Positions 13,649-25,000 of a DNA stretch of 64,000 bases are shown piece after piece. Source of the DNA: Branchiostoma floridae (lineage: Eukaryota; Chordata; Leptocardii; Amphioxiformes; Branchiostomatidae); assembly GCF_000003815.2 (NCBI RefSeq), contig NC_049981.1, positions 15,865,859 to 15,929,858 on the forward strand, read 5' to 3'. Every line of letters starts with the position of its first letter. Positions within the stretch are counted from its first letter, which is position 1. The notes under the pieces are model-generated. The model was not told where the DNA came from, did not search any database, and saw only the letters and a program-made list of their open reading frames with translations. The position numbers and the translations under genes were made by a program.

Positions 13649-13995
13649 CAGGGCTCTAGCCAGCGTCCGTTTTTCCATCAATTGACGGAAATTTGCTGCG
13701 TCTGACGAAAAAATTTTAAAATCCGTCAACCTTGACAGACAAAAATCCTTGGTGGAAGCTACAGGCGGCTTGGGGACGCCGTCCACGGCCGTAAAAGCCA
13801 CACACTCTTTGTTTTGCTATTGTTATGATTGTTGATAATGTGTGTCTGCGCTCTTTTGCATACGATAATCTCATTAAAAACCCGTTTTTCCAGATCTCAG
13901 TTCAGTCTCTCTAACTCCTGGAATAGTGTTTTCGCGGTTTTCGCGACAATGGTAATTGGCTGACGGAAAAAAATTTCAAGCTGGCTAGAGCCCTG
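13649..13995. mobile_element. hAT-type MITE with perfect 8-bp TSD
   Basis: Starts CAGGGCTCTAGCCAGC and ends with the inverse GCTGGCTAGAGCCCTG. It is flanked on both sides by the identical octamer CCTTGGTG (13641-13648 and 13996-14003). An 8-bp duplication plus CAGGG ends is diagnostic of the hAT superfamily. The 347-bp interior carries additional partial inverted symmetry (TGACGGAAA-type motifs) and no transposase, so it is a non-autonomous copy. Confidence 0.92.
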
Positions 13996-14693
13996 CCTTG
14001 GTGTAACCTTTTTGGTTACAGCATACTCATCTGGTGAGTTTTAGAGTGAAATCTTCTTTCTGCTGCCTAGAATTGTTAACGTTACTCACTTTGTGCATAA
14101 GGTTACCTCGACAATCATCTGTCTTGTTTTCTTTACTGTAAGCAAACACATCTTTTTTACATTGCAGTAGTAATTTGAATTTATTTTCTTTAAATCCGAT
14201 GTAAAGAAATATACTTAAGACTGATTGCAATTACAGGAAGTTTCTATATGCTGTACGTACATGAAATTGTTTTGCATGCAAAAATTAAAGTCTTTCTTGG
14301 AGAATTTATTCCAGGCAATAAAGAACAGTTGGTATTGTTAAGCGGATTACTCAACATTTTGGGACAGTTACAAACTGGCTCTTGTTGGTATTTCAAAGGG
14401 TTCAGTTAGTGCTCCTTATTTCTATTATTGCTTAAAAGCCATTTGCAAATCGTTTTCACTTGATGGGCAGAAGGCACCATTTGCAAACTGACCACTTTTT
14501 ACCCCCTGCGGAATTCCGACAGACCATAAACGTTATTTTCATGAAAAATTGATGCCGTTTTGTCTCCTCCTCTTCGTAAAAGGCTTCGCGTTAAATCACT
14601 TCTCTTTGCTGGAAAGACACCGTTACAGACTGAATATGTCGATTTTTATGGAACAGCTTTGAACAACTTTTTCCCTATATTCAGATAAACATG

Positions 14694-15588
14694 TAACATG
14701 CATTGGCATAATACCGGTAGTAAGACTTATACCGGTAGATTAAAAATACTGGAACTTAAAGAGATCTACACATGCAACAATAGTTATTTCTGAGCTGTGC
14801 ACACTTCAGACATCTAGGTGTCCAATACATCATTTACAAAGCATCGATAACAATGCATTCGAAGACAACAAGGCCAAAAGTTTTCAGTATCTTTTTCGGG
14901 ATAGGCAGCTTGTCGTGGGACGAACACACTGCCACATTCATTGCCAAATTTATAGATCATAATTACACATGCTCACGGCACAAGACGAACATGATTCAAC
15001 AACAATCTTGAATTTCTGTTGGTGACCTACAACCCATGTAAAAGTGTGAAGAACCGTTGCATAATAGCCCGGATCTACGACTGAATGGACAAAATTGAAC
15101 GTACGCAGCCATTTTCCCGCCATTTTTATATCTACACTAGCAGTGAAGTGTTACGTCATAGCGGTTGTAACAGACAGAAGTTAAATGAAAATTCTTGACA
15201 GTATACGTCCGTTTTCTCATGAAATTTTGTATGCTCATGCAGGTTTATGTTTTATGCATTTACTGACAGAAAAGGAAGGAACATCAGAGGATGTATAAAT
15301 GTACATAGCGGCAGTTAATTGTGCCGTGTTTCTTCCTACCGGTATTTTTTACCCCCTCCCAACCACGCGCCCGTTCGCCGTGTAATTCCGCGGCGTGTTA
15401 CAATTACAATATTACGCTTTTAGCAGGACAAGAGTGGCAGAAAAGTTACACAGAAGAAGTGGCAAGGGTAACCTATAACTTACAGCAACATGTAACTGGA
15501 GAAAATGATGCGTTGACAATTTGTCAAATCAGTATGGCTAGAGAAATCGTCGTAAACGTACCGGTATTATATATGATAATAGATGTTA
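14694..15588 (-). mobile_element. ~890-bp TIR element, copy 2 (inverted)
   Basis: Reverse-complement copy of the element at 7816-8703, very similar along its whole length apart from substitutions and short indels. For example, the outer end reads ATATATAATACCGG here against ATAATACCGG in copy 1. The two copies form an inverted repeat with a ~6-kb loop. The open frame at 15321-15707 crosses the element edge and is not a gene. Confidence 0.75.
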
Positions 15589-18500
15589 CGCATGTATTGT
15601 ACCTTTCTACACAAGCTATTTCCAGATATAGGCTTTTGCCATCTCAGACTAGTTGTACACTTGTGTTTCCTATCTTCAAAGCTCTTTTCTCGTATGATTT
15701 CTTATAATCTTGCAGTTAATTTTATGTCTGACTAACATAATGAACAATTGTCGTGACAACTTCAAACAGCCATTATTACTGCTTGAAATTGAATGAAAAC
15801 ATCTAGTAAATGTATTTCACATAGAAAGTATGCAATCACGTAAACTATCTGTTTTTTGACCACTTGCTTCAAAGTATGATCATGCAGTGACTGACCACTA
15901 AAAATTGCCCTGACTCCACTCGGCCCCCCTCACGCTCACTGCACGATTAGCAACTCAGCACTGACCAGCCAATTTGTAGCCAGACATTTCAGACAAAAAT
16001 GAGTGATTAGCTGTCAATTTGTGCAGCCGTCTCAACCTCAGTCGTTAGCCCAACTGACCTAGTTGTTTTCTTCTCAACCCTGATTGGCTAATGAGATTTC
16101 TTCCGTTCTCTTTGTGAGTATATTCTGATATTCAATTCAATACATTTCTTATAAAAGAGCTTTACTGTAGAAAAGAGCTCTATGTTCAATGTCATACCAT
16201 GTTTAACATTATGACATATCAAATAATCTAAAAGTTTACTACATCCGTGAGATTTTATTTTATTTTCATCATTTTAATTGCTTTTATTCAGAGACAAGTA
16301 GAAGAATGCCGTGGACTGTTGGAAAGATTAGAAAGTGTAAGAAAACTTTAACATGTCATCATCCATGTATTAAAGATATGTAAAACTGCAACAGGTTTAC
16401 AAAATTATCTTTCTGAGTTAAATGTCTTGAAAGATAATTTGCATGTAATATGTCTTGAAATATAGTTTTTAAACTTGCACAATGACTAATTCAGATGTTT
16501 CTAGGTCAGACTATAAGGCAGTCAGTTTATTACATTTACATAGTGTTTCTGTCATTAATCATTCCTTATGCTATTTCATGCTACGGTAGCTTGACCACCA
16601 TTTTGACCATAATAAAACTGACCACCACAAAATTGACCAAACCATAAATTTCATTTACTTCTTATCAAAGACTAGCGGTAGATGCAAAAAAATTTCATCA
16701 CGTCAATTGTTACACTGTCATAATCACTTTTGAATTTTTTTGTGTATTTACGTATGTTTGTAAATTATGTTTATTAATATTGCACACACATTTAAATAAT
16801 ATATTCTGGATATAATATTGTACTGATGGTCCCTTCCCCTGTTTAATCATCAAAGAGGAAAGATTGAATTGATTAGAATGTCCTCAGGTCTTTTATACAC
16901 AGTGATAACCACATATGATGCACTGACCATTCATTGATATGCACATATATTATTGACACTTGAGTGATGATCAACTGGCCTTTGATATGTCCAGAGGTGT
17001 CCAGTTCTTGTTTTTTAATACATATCTGATGGAGGCTATAACAAACAGTTTGTCATGTAGGTAGTACCTTTTTAAACCTTCGCTGTTCAAACTTAACTTT
17101 AAGGTATGGTTGAAGAAGATTGTACATTTGTGTATTTGAAACTACCTTTTCTGTAGTGACTCAAAAGACTTTATTCACCTGTTTAAGGTACATCCAGTTT
17201 TTGTCAGTACCTGTCAACCACAAAGTTCTAAACCTTTTCTGACAGGTGGCAACCAGAGAAATAGCATCAAATTTGGCTCAGATTCGGCACGTCCTGCGGT
17301 GATTGTGCATCAGATGGTGTTTGGTCACTCATGAAGCCCTCCGAGAATTCCTTTCTGCTTCAAACGGTGATGAAAAATTGATGAAATCTTGCGTCTTCAT
17401 GCTTCATATCACCAACTAAGCCAGAAGTGATAGAGTTTATAGTCTTGGGTGAAGTATCACATGCAATTTGGTTGATACCGTTTGCACTTCTTCACAATTT
17501 GAGAGTAGCTCTTTTTAGAAATTTTACGAACAAACTTGGGTATGGAGTATAACACTATACCCAAACTTTGCAACTGTGGCTGTTTTAGGGCTAGGGTTAG
17601 GTATGTTTTTCACCGTAACAGCTTAAAACATATCTTAAAATGTTGTCTTTTATGTTGGCATATTTGATAAAGGATAGTGATTTTCTGCTTGTCATACATC
17701 ATTGCGTACAAGGCAAATACTTACCCAAAAAATTTGGATTTTATAGCCTGGGTCTACATGTAATCATCTTTGTCACAAGCCACTGACCGCTAGTGGACAC
17801 AGTGGACAGTCCAGCTCATGGTAGGCTGACCACTGGGTACTCTTTTATGCAGATGTGTCTTTTGTGTTTTAGATTACTTGTCATAGGCTAAAAGATAACA
17901 GCTTGTTTAAATTCTACCAATTACCTTACTATCATACTTCAATAAGATAATTACACAATAAAAGGGATTTTTTTGTTTTTAAAACAAACGGGTTAGAATA
18001 AAAATGCTTTTGGTATAGAATAAAAATGCAGGATAGCAAAATTTGTTCAAAATTATACTTATTATACATTGTAATGTAAACCTGTGTAGTTGAACTGTTA
18101 TTTTAAAGTGTGGTAAGTTTTTTGTGTGCTAAATTTGTGGGTATATACACAGAGAATGCTGAGTGATTCTGACAGGTCAAGATGACAGTCAATGATTAAT
18201 AATCAATGGATTGGCTGTAATCATTGTAATAAAATTAGTTACCAATTTGTCCAAAATTAATTGATGTAAAAAGTCCAATGATACAATAACTTTTATATGT
18301 TTGGAAGCATGTTCAGACTTGCTGTTCTATAAAATCGTCATGCAACTATTGTTAACATATTAGTTACTTTTCCAAAAAAGCAAAAGCATTGAAGTTAAAG
18401 TTTTAAGGCACCAGAAAACTTCCTTTCTTCCATGGAAACTTTAAACATCTCTTGAAAGATCTTTTAAAAATGCACCTTTCACCCTTATTACAACTCTATT

Positions 18501-20690
18501 TACAGTGCCTAAATTGTATATTTTATAACAAATGTCACTACAAAATGACAACTGAACATTGATTTAGTTAGTTCGAAAAAATTCAAAAGTTTCTGTTTTA
18601 AAAATAGGCGCGGGGGAAAAAGTCGTGAGAAGTGTTCAACAAAACCAGGGTGCAATTAAGGGCACTAAGCTTCATATGGAGTACCCGTAATAAGTGACCA
18701 CTGTAGAAACTGACCACTCAAACGTCCGCGGTCATTAGCGTCATTCCCCATTCCCATCACGTCCATCATTTATCGTAGGATATGCATGCAGCCAAGAGAG
18801 GGAGAGTACATGCTATGATGAATTTACAGGGGCCCCGCGTGGGGTTGTTTTATCGTGTCGCACAGACAGAGGCGTACACCAACACAAACATCATTAGATG
18901 TTGGAAACTAATCGTTCATTTGTTGGATTAATGTAACACGCATGCATAAAAGAATTTATTTGTGTTTTAAACTTACACGATATATTTTGGTGATGGTATT
19001 TTCAAACTAAGGTATGTTATAAAACTGTTACTTGTATGTAGACAGTAAAAAAAAAACTGTTTTAGACAACAATAGGCATAGGAAACTGTTCCTTATTTGT
19101 TTCAATTATACATGTTTGCATACAAATGTCTCATTATGACTGAATGAATTCTTATAGTGCTTGAAATGATTTCAAAAGAGATTTCAAAAGAAAACTTTGT
19201 TATGCAATGCTTCAATCATTAAAGTTAATAAAGTATTCATTGACAAGTTCATTGCCAAAAAGTACTGCAAAGGAAAAGTTTTTACATTAGCTCCTATTTG
19301 GGATGTTTTAGAATACCTAATTTATTGAATTTGGCAATGTTTCAACATGTATTTCTTCTGTGTTTCCAAAGGACAACAGTACAACACTTAAATATTTACC
19401 TTAATTAAGGAAAGGAACATCTTTATCAAAAAGCCTCTACCTGTAATTTTCCTTTCGTTATATAATAGAAGTCAGTGTAACAGTTATGATGTAGTACTGA
19501 ACAGTGTCATGAGACTTTGTTGGTAATCATATAAAACCAATATTGTATCCAATAAGGAAATCATTTATACATGTCCTCTGTGTACTGAATTACATTTGTT
19601 TTTTCTTTGCTTGCAGTTTCAAACAAAACTTTGATTTAGTGTATGTATGGAAGTCAAAGGCCTAGTATCTATGGCTAAGTTGTATGCCATATTCTTGATT
19701 TGAAAAATCTTGCAACACTCGCCTTTAATTTGGTACTAAAAAATAAGCCATGGCATGCACATACACACTTTTTAAGCTATGAAGCTTTAAGGTCAGCTTC
19801 CAAAAAAAAGTTATACAATGCAATGACTTTAAAGTCTTGCTTGTACATGGGTATCCTCCCTAACTCCATGAGTCATGTATAAGCAATAAAAAAAAGATTT
19901 TTGGTAATTTTTTGCCTAACTCATACATACATGTATACAGGCAAGCATGTATGGAGAAGCATTTTTACCTAACTACAAATTCTCTGCAGAAGCAACTGCG
20001 GAGTGACTTGAAAAGATGTTGATTACTGCCGATCTTGAAATGTTCATGGTTTTACAGTTTTTGTGGTGACCTCTCCTATGCATATTGACTACAATTGAAT
20101 ACGTTTTTAATGTAGATTACTACAGCACAACAAGTGCTGACAGATTGTTTCAACTGCAAACTTAAAACTGCAAAAATCTTTCATCTATCAGAAATAAAGT
20201 CCCTGCCAAAATAGATGAACCTACTAAAGTGGCAACAATGACAAAGCTATCAGCAACTAACGTGTAATCTTCAACTTGAGATGTTCCAATGATGTTTCAT
20301 CTTATCTATCCCTTATCATAACTACATGTATTTGACAGTTACGATACTACAAAAGACCTGGCAACCTGTTTTCTCCACCCTTTTTCATTTCTGTTGTTTT
20401 TAGCTCTTCATTTAGTATCATGCCTGTCCATTCTCTGGTTTTATTCTTTTCCATTCTTTCTTTCCCCCCTGGACAGTTCCTTGCATGACAGTTTCAGTCC
20501 CAGTGACTGTTCCACAGGGCTGTATCCGTTCAGTTTTTGTCTCTAAACCCTGGCAAGGTGGCTTCATTTGGACCAATGTTTTTCTTGACTCTACTCTACA
20601 TGTACATAATGTGCTGTCCTAATGAGAAATTCTCAAGAAATTCACAAACTTGTAACAAATCAGTGTTGACAATCATTCTCTTTATTGCAG
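15589..20690. other. introns of an unidentified + strand gene, plus repeats
   Basis: AT-rich sequence with no long open frame. Two short candidate exons (16292-16336, 17246-17298) are described in the gene entry. Several GTGACCAC / CTGACCAC motifs (about 15.88, 16.6, 17.8 and 18.7 kb) look like decayed pieces of the CAGTCAAACCTG-type repeat. Confidence 0.4.
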
Positions 20691-20753
20691 ATTGTTGAAG
20701 AAAATGACATCATCATGATTCTGTCACGATCCTCAGAAGTTGGAACAACATGA
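16292..20753 (+). CDS. 3' part of an unidentified gene (short coiled-coil-like exons)
   Basis: Candidate exons are 16292-16336 (phase 0 to 0), 17246-17298 (0 to 2) and a terminal exon starting at 20691. The first two read RQVEECRGLLERLES and VATREIASNLAQIRHVLR, polar and leucine-periodic as in a coiled coil. Each has a pyrimidine tract plus CAG acceptor. The donors are GTAAGA and GTGATT. The terminal exon follows CTTTATTGCAG. In phase 0 it reads IVEENDIIMILSRSSEVGTT and stops at 20753; in the phase carried over from 17298 it stops at 20718 after LLKKMTSS. Either the short tail is real or a further small exon is missing. An AATAAA about 120 bp downstream supports a gene end. Upstream exons and the start codon were not found. 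The family is not recognised. Confidence 0.42.
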
Positions 20754-20870
20754 ACATCAACTGACTGATCTACCTTGAATCCGATAAAGGCGGTACACGT
20801 GTTGACTCAGAGGCAAAATTAGTTTCCAAAGCAGATAAAAGTGGGGGAGATAGTCATATGATATAGTTTG

Positions 20871-20876
20871 AATAAA
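20871..20876 (+). promoter_or_regulatory. polyadenylation signal AATAAA
   Basis: A canonical hexamer about 120 bp after the second possible stop codon of the + strand gene. It is followed by a T/G-rich stretch containing TTGTGTC. Confidence 0.5.
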
Positions 20877-21616
20877 GAACAACATTGTGTCAGAAAAGCA
20901 GTATGATGTTAGTGAAGTTTATGATTTATTTGCAATGACAGAAAGCTTGTATACTAGGTATGTATATCCAAGAATAGTTTCTTCAGAACTTGAGAACCAG
21001 AAAATAAACATGATGTCGCCCAAAGTATCCATTATAACAGCTTGAGTGCCAACAAACATGGCATTGACACAGACTAGAAACTGCACTTACTGTGCACTTA
21101 CTGCACTTACTGATGAATGTAGTTAGAATAGTTAATCTGGAGTGTCCATCCATATTGTTTAACCACAATAAGCTGTCCTCACAATCTACAACATAACCAT
21201 TATGTATTGTACAAAACATTTTCATATAGCATATGGCATGCCTTATATTAGCTCTTAACTATGTCATAATACTTTTACAAAGCATTGCAACATCACAGAA
21301 TTCACTGATATTCCTCACAGGATATTAAACATATTAAACTTAACATTATAAAACAATAATTACCATGATTGCATCCATTAAATTTCCATCCAAAGAATAC
21401 TAATCAAAACATACATGTACATGTAATCTAACTGTTACAACATACAATTGGGAGATTCGTATTACTAAGTGCACAATACAATATAAATCAATTTGATGAA
21501 CATGTTATACTTTCAAATACAACCTTCTTCACCATCCTTTCCAGATTTCTGAAGCTTTCCACATCATAATGGTTACTTGGATTTACAGTATAACTTTTTT
21601 CTGAAGACAAAAAAAC

Positions 21617-21641
21617 TTTATTCAATATCCTATTCTTTATT
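21617..21641 (-). promoter_or_regulatory. paired AATAAA polyadenylation signals for the sialyltransferase
   Basis: Two AATAAA hexamers on the minus strand (21617-21622 and 21636-21641), 46-65 bp downstream of the sialyltransferase stop codon. They imply a very short 3' UTR. Confidence 0.55.
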
Positions 21642-21686
21642 GTGGCAACACAATTTTCTATATGTCAACATCATAAAGAAACAATA

Positions 21687-22047
21687 CTATAGGTTTGTTC
21701 TTATCTTTGGTGGTATTCTATACGGAAATGGCCCCACTTTTTCATATTTGTCGATATCCCATGAGCCCTGTGGGTCGCACTTTTTCGTTGTCAGCTTCAG
21801 GACACCTTTAGTATGGAGGTTTCTGAGGACCAAGTGTTCGGCGTCCATTTTGTGGACCTTACTGTAGGTCTGGTTGACATCCTTTGGTTCGTAGTAGTGG
21901 TAGGGGATGGGTTGCCCCTCCTCATCTTCATGGAAGGGGTAGAAGCCGTAGAGGTGGATCTCATCACAGATGGCCTGTGCCACAGTGTACATGAACACAC
22001 CGGAGGTCAGGCGGTAGGCCTTGAACTGGTGTTTCACTCTCCAGTAC
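21687..22047 (-). CDS. ST8SIA: ST8SIA last exon with motifs S, III and VS
   Basis: A 361-bp terminal exon after the acceptor TTTCACCACAG. It encodes motif S, the acceptor- and donor-binding region with LTSGVFMYT and CDEIHLYGF, then YHYYE, then HKMDAE with the catalytic His of motif VS, and a KLTTKKC C-terminus plus a tail rich in Pro and Lys. The stop is at 21687. Confidence 0.95.
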
Positions 22048-25000
22048 CTGTGGTGAAACAGAGAGGTAAAAGAAAGGGATATGTAAGGACTGTGGTTAGA
22101 GCTAAAATTTAAAGCTTCTGGGCTTTAATTCCTAGTAGGCCCCAATGTTGTGCCCTTTGGAAAGGCACTTTACACCTATTTCCTCACTCAGCCCAGATGG
22201 AAAGAAGTACCTATTGCTTGGAATAGGACATCCTCTTGGATGGGATGTAAAGCTGTGTGTGACTGTGAGGTGAGCCACACATCGAGCATGTTTAAGAAAC
22301 CCACCACACTTAACAAAAAGACTAGGGGTCCATCCAAGTGTGTCAGATGGTTTGGATATCATTCACTGTCTTTCATTTGACAAGAACCAGTTCTCAGATT
22401 TATTTTTCAATTGTTTAACTCCATTGGATGGCATTTCAGCACCAGGTAGTCCAGATTTTTTGCAATAACACTAGACTTAAACTTGTTCATTCAGTTGAGA
22501 TCTAAGGAAGATCTGTAAATCCCAGTTTTAGGAAGAAATACAGTTTTCTCTGTGCTTATAAAATCTGATATCCCCAAAATATAGCACTTCTAATATTAAC
22601 ATGAGACAGTACAGTTTAACTTAACAAAATAAGTTTAAGCAAATGGAGGCTGCAGTTCATAACACTATTGATAGGGGGCGCTGAAGAACAGTAGCAACAT
22701 CCTGAACAATGTTAATGTCCCACCCATTGATCCATTTCAGGGCGTTGCCCAGCCATGCCAACTTGACGTTGGTCTTGTTGCGGTTCTCCCAGAAGAAGTC
22801 GGTGAGGATGCGTACAGGGATGGCGTTGGTGTGATACGTGAAGACAGGCATCCAGAAGATGGCATCCCCCAGCGCCTGAACAAACTTCAGGAACTTCTGC
22901 CTCTCCTTTTCTGTGGCAAGGTACTTGAACCTACAACAGCGGGAGAGGTGGGGTAGATAATCATTGAAAATGTTCTGCAGAAAGTGGCAATGTGGAATAA
23001 AGTCATAAAAAATTAAATACATTGATATAGCCAAAATTCTTAGCAAAATCATGCATTTTTTTTCTTTGATACATATTTCAACAAACACAGATACAATGTT
23101 GTGACTGGTTGGCACAATCATTCAATTACATTTTGTGAACACTTTATCCAGGCGACATGCAGAATAGTGAACACTTCATTTTATCTACTTGACAGTTAAA
23201 AAACATTGTTTTCGGTTTGCACGGAGACATAAAATTCCAACATTGTAATCTTCTGTGAAGAACTTTTAGATAAATGTGTTTCTATCTTATTGTTGGAAAG
23301 TAAATAGGCAAGATATCAATGATGTCCAGAAGTGACAACTACTGTACATTGCTTTGTACAAACATCCAAGATGTATCCTGTACAAATGAATATGTGTAGC
23401 TAACATATTTTAGGTCTGGGCTCCAACCTTCAATTAATAAAAACAAACAACAATTTGAAAATGCAATACAATGTCCTTTCACATAGATAAGGGCCCACAT
23501 GATTGAATTGCAGCAATTCATAGGGAAAGTTTTAATTTCTATCCATGTAATTTATGACCACATTTTACATAGTTGTCTTCCTGACTTTAGCATAATGCAT
23601 ACTAAGCAGTCCTACTGAATTTAGCATTGTTAGGACACTCCCATGCTAAAACAAGTGAAATTTAAACTCACCTGTACTGGAGGATGCTGCCATTGAAGGT
23701 AGTAAAGTTAGTCTTGGTGCCCACATCTTTCTCATACCCTTGTGTTGGTGCAAAGTTGCAGCGGAACACAAAGTCTGCCTTGTTGATTTCATTCCCACAG
23801 CCGCTGTCCAACAGGATGCCACTGTTCCCGATCACAGCGCATTTCCGATGGTGCATGCCTTGGAGCGGTGACCTCTCCGGTAAGAGGTCATACAGCATCG
23901 GGGAGATGGAGAAGACGTAGTTCTCCGGAGACTGGTCAAAGTGCATGATGGTACCCGGTTGGACATCCTTTTTTGTCAGACTTATTCTTTTCACCACATT
24001 GAAGTACTTCCGAAGACCTTTCCTGTTAGGAGAAGATGATTTTCATTTGATTAATGCCATGAACAGGTAATAGAAATAAGTAAAGATTTTCCACAAAATG
24101 TTGTTTTTAACGTTCAGCCTACTAAAGTAGCCATTAATAGACTGCATGGATACAGTACCATTTAATGTTAGTTCAACTATATCTGTGATTTTGAGGAATA
24201 ATCTACATGTTGGTTTTAAAACTTAGGGATATCAAAATGATGGATGGTCATTTCAAACTGCAATGTTTTGAAAATATTGCAGTTTTGAACCAGCATCCAT
24301 CATTTTGATATCCTTGTTTTTGAAAACAACGAAATGGAAATAATTTTTTTTCTGTTGAACCACAAAATAGACAACTTTTTTTCTCTTCCAAGTTAGCTAA
24401 ATGTCCTCACAATTCTGCATGACATTGTGATTCATTTAGTTGTAGGTATTGTATGTATATTTCGTATGCAAAACATCTTTTTCTCAAGAAGATGCAAATA
24501 AATATCATATTGAAAACAGTAAAAGTCATCTTTTCTATAACTAAATATGAATTAAGTCATACCAATTGAATTCCATGGTTGTTGCATGTTTGCAAGAAAA
24601 TGATGGAGGGGTATATAGGCAAAATAAAAATAAAACAAAACAGGAATTCTGTCAGGTGATCTAAATGCAGCCACAGGGCCCGCCAAGCCCAGACTACTTA
24701 ACATTTCAAACAATGGATGTTGCATATTGATTGCATGAATGAATGGAAAAACTTCAACAGCTACGATCTATAGTTCCTGACAGCTGCTGGGAGAGTTTGA
24801 GAGTCATGGCTCATTATCCAGAATGATTCAAGTGTTGTTGTTCTGGACTATAGGGTGGCAAAATCAAGGAATGAAATAATGTAAATTGATATAATTGTGG
24901 TCCAAGCTATTCTTAGACTAGTTCTGAATAACTTAAAAACTATTTACAAGGAAGGACATGTATCTGTATTTTGGTTGCATAAGAAAGAATAATGATTGAA

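Noticed and set aside
13610-13801. Minus-strand open frame overlapping the hAT MITE
   Set aside because: It is the translated MITE end, with no protein resemblance.
15321-15707. 128-codon open frame on the + strand
   Set aside because: Crosses the edge of the 890-bp repeat and follows repeat sequence; no motif.
22132-22380. Open frames on both strands at 22.1-22.4 kb
   Set aside because: They fall in a SINE fragment within the ST8SIA intron.
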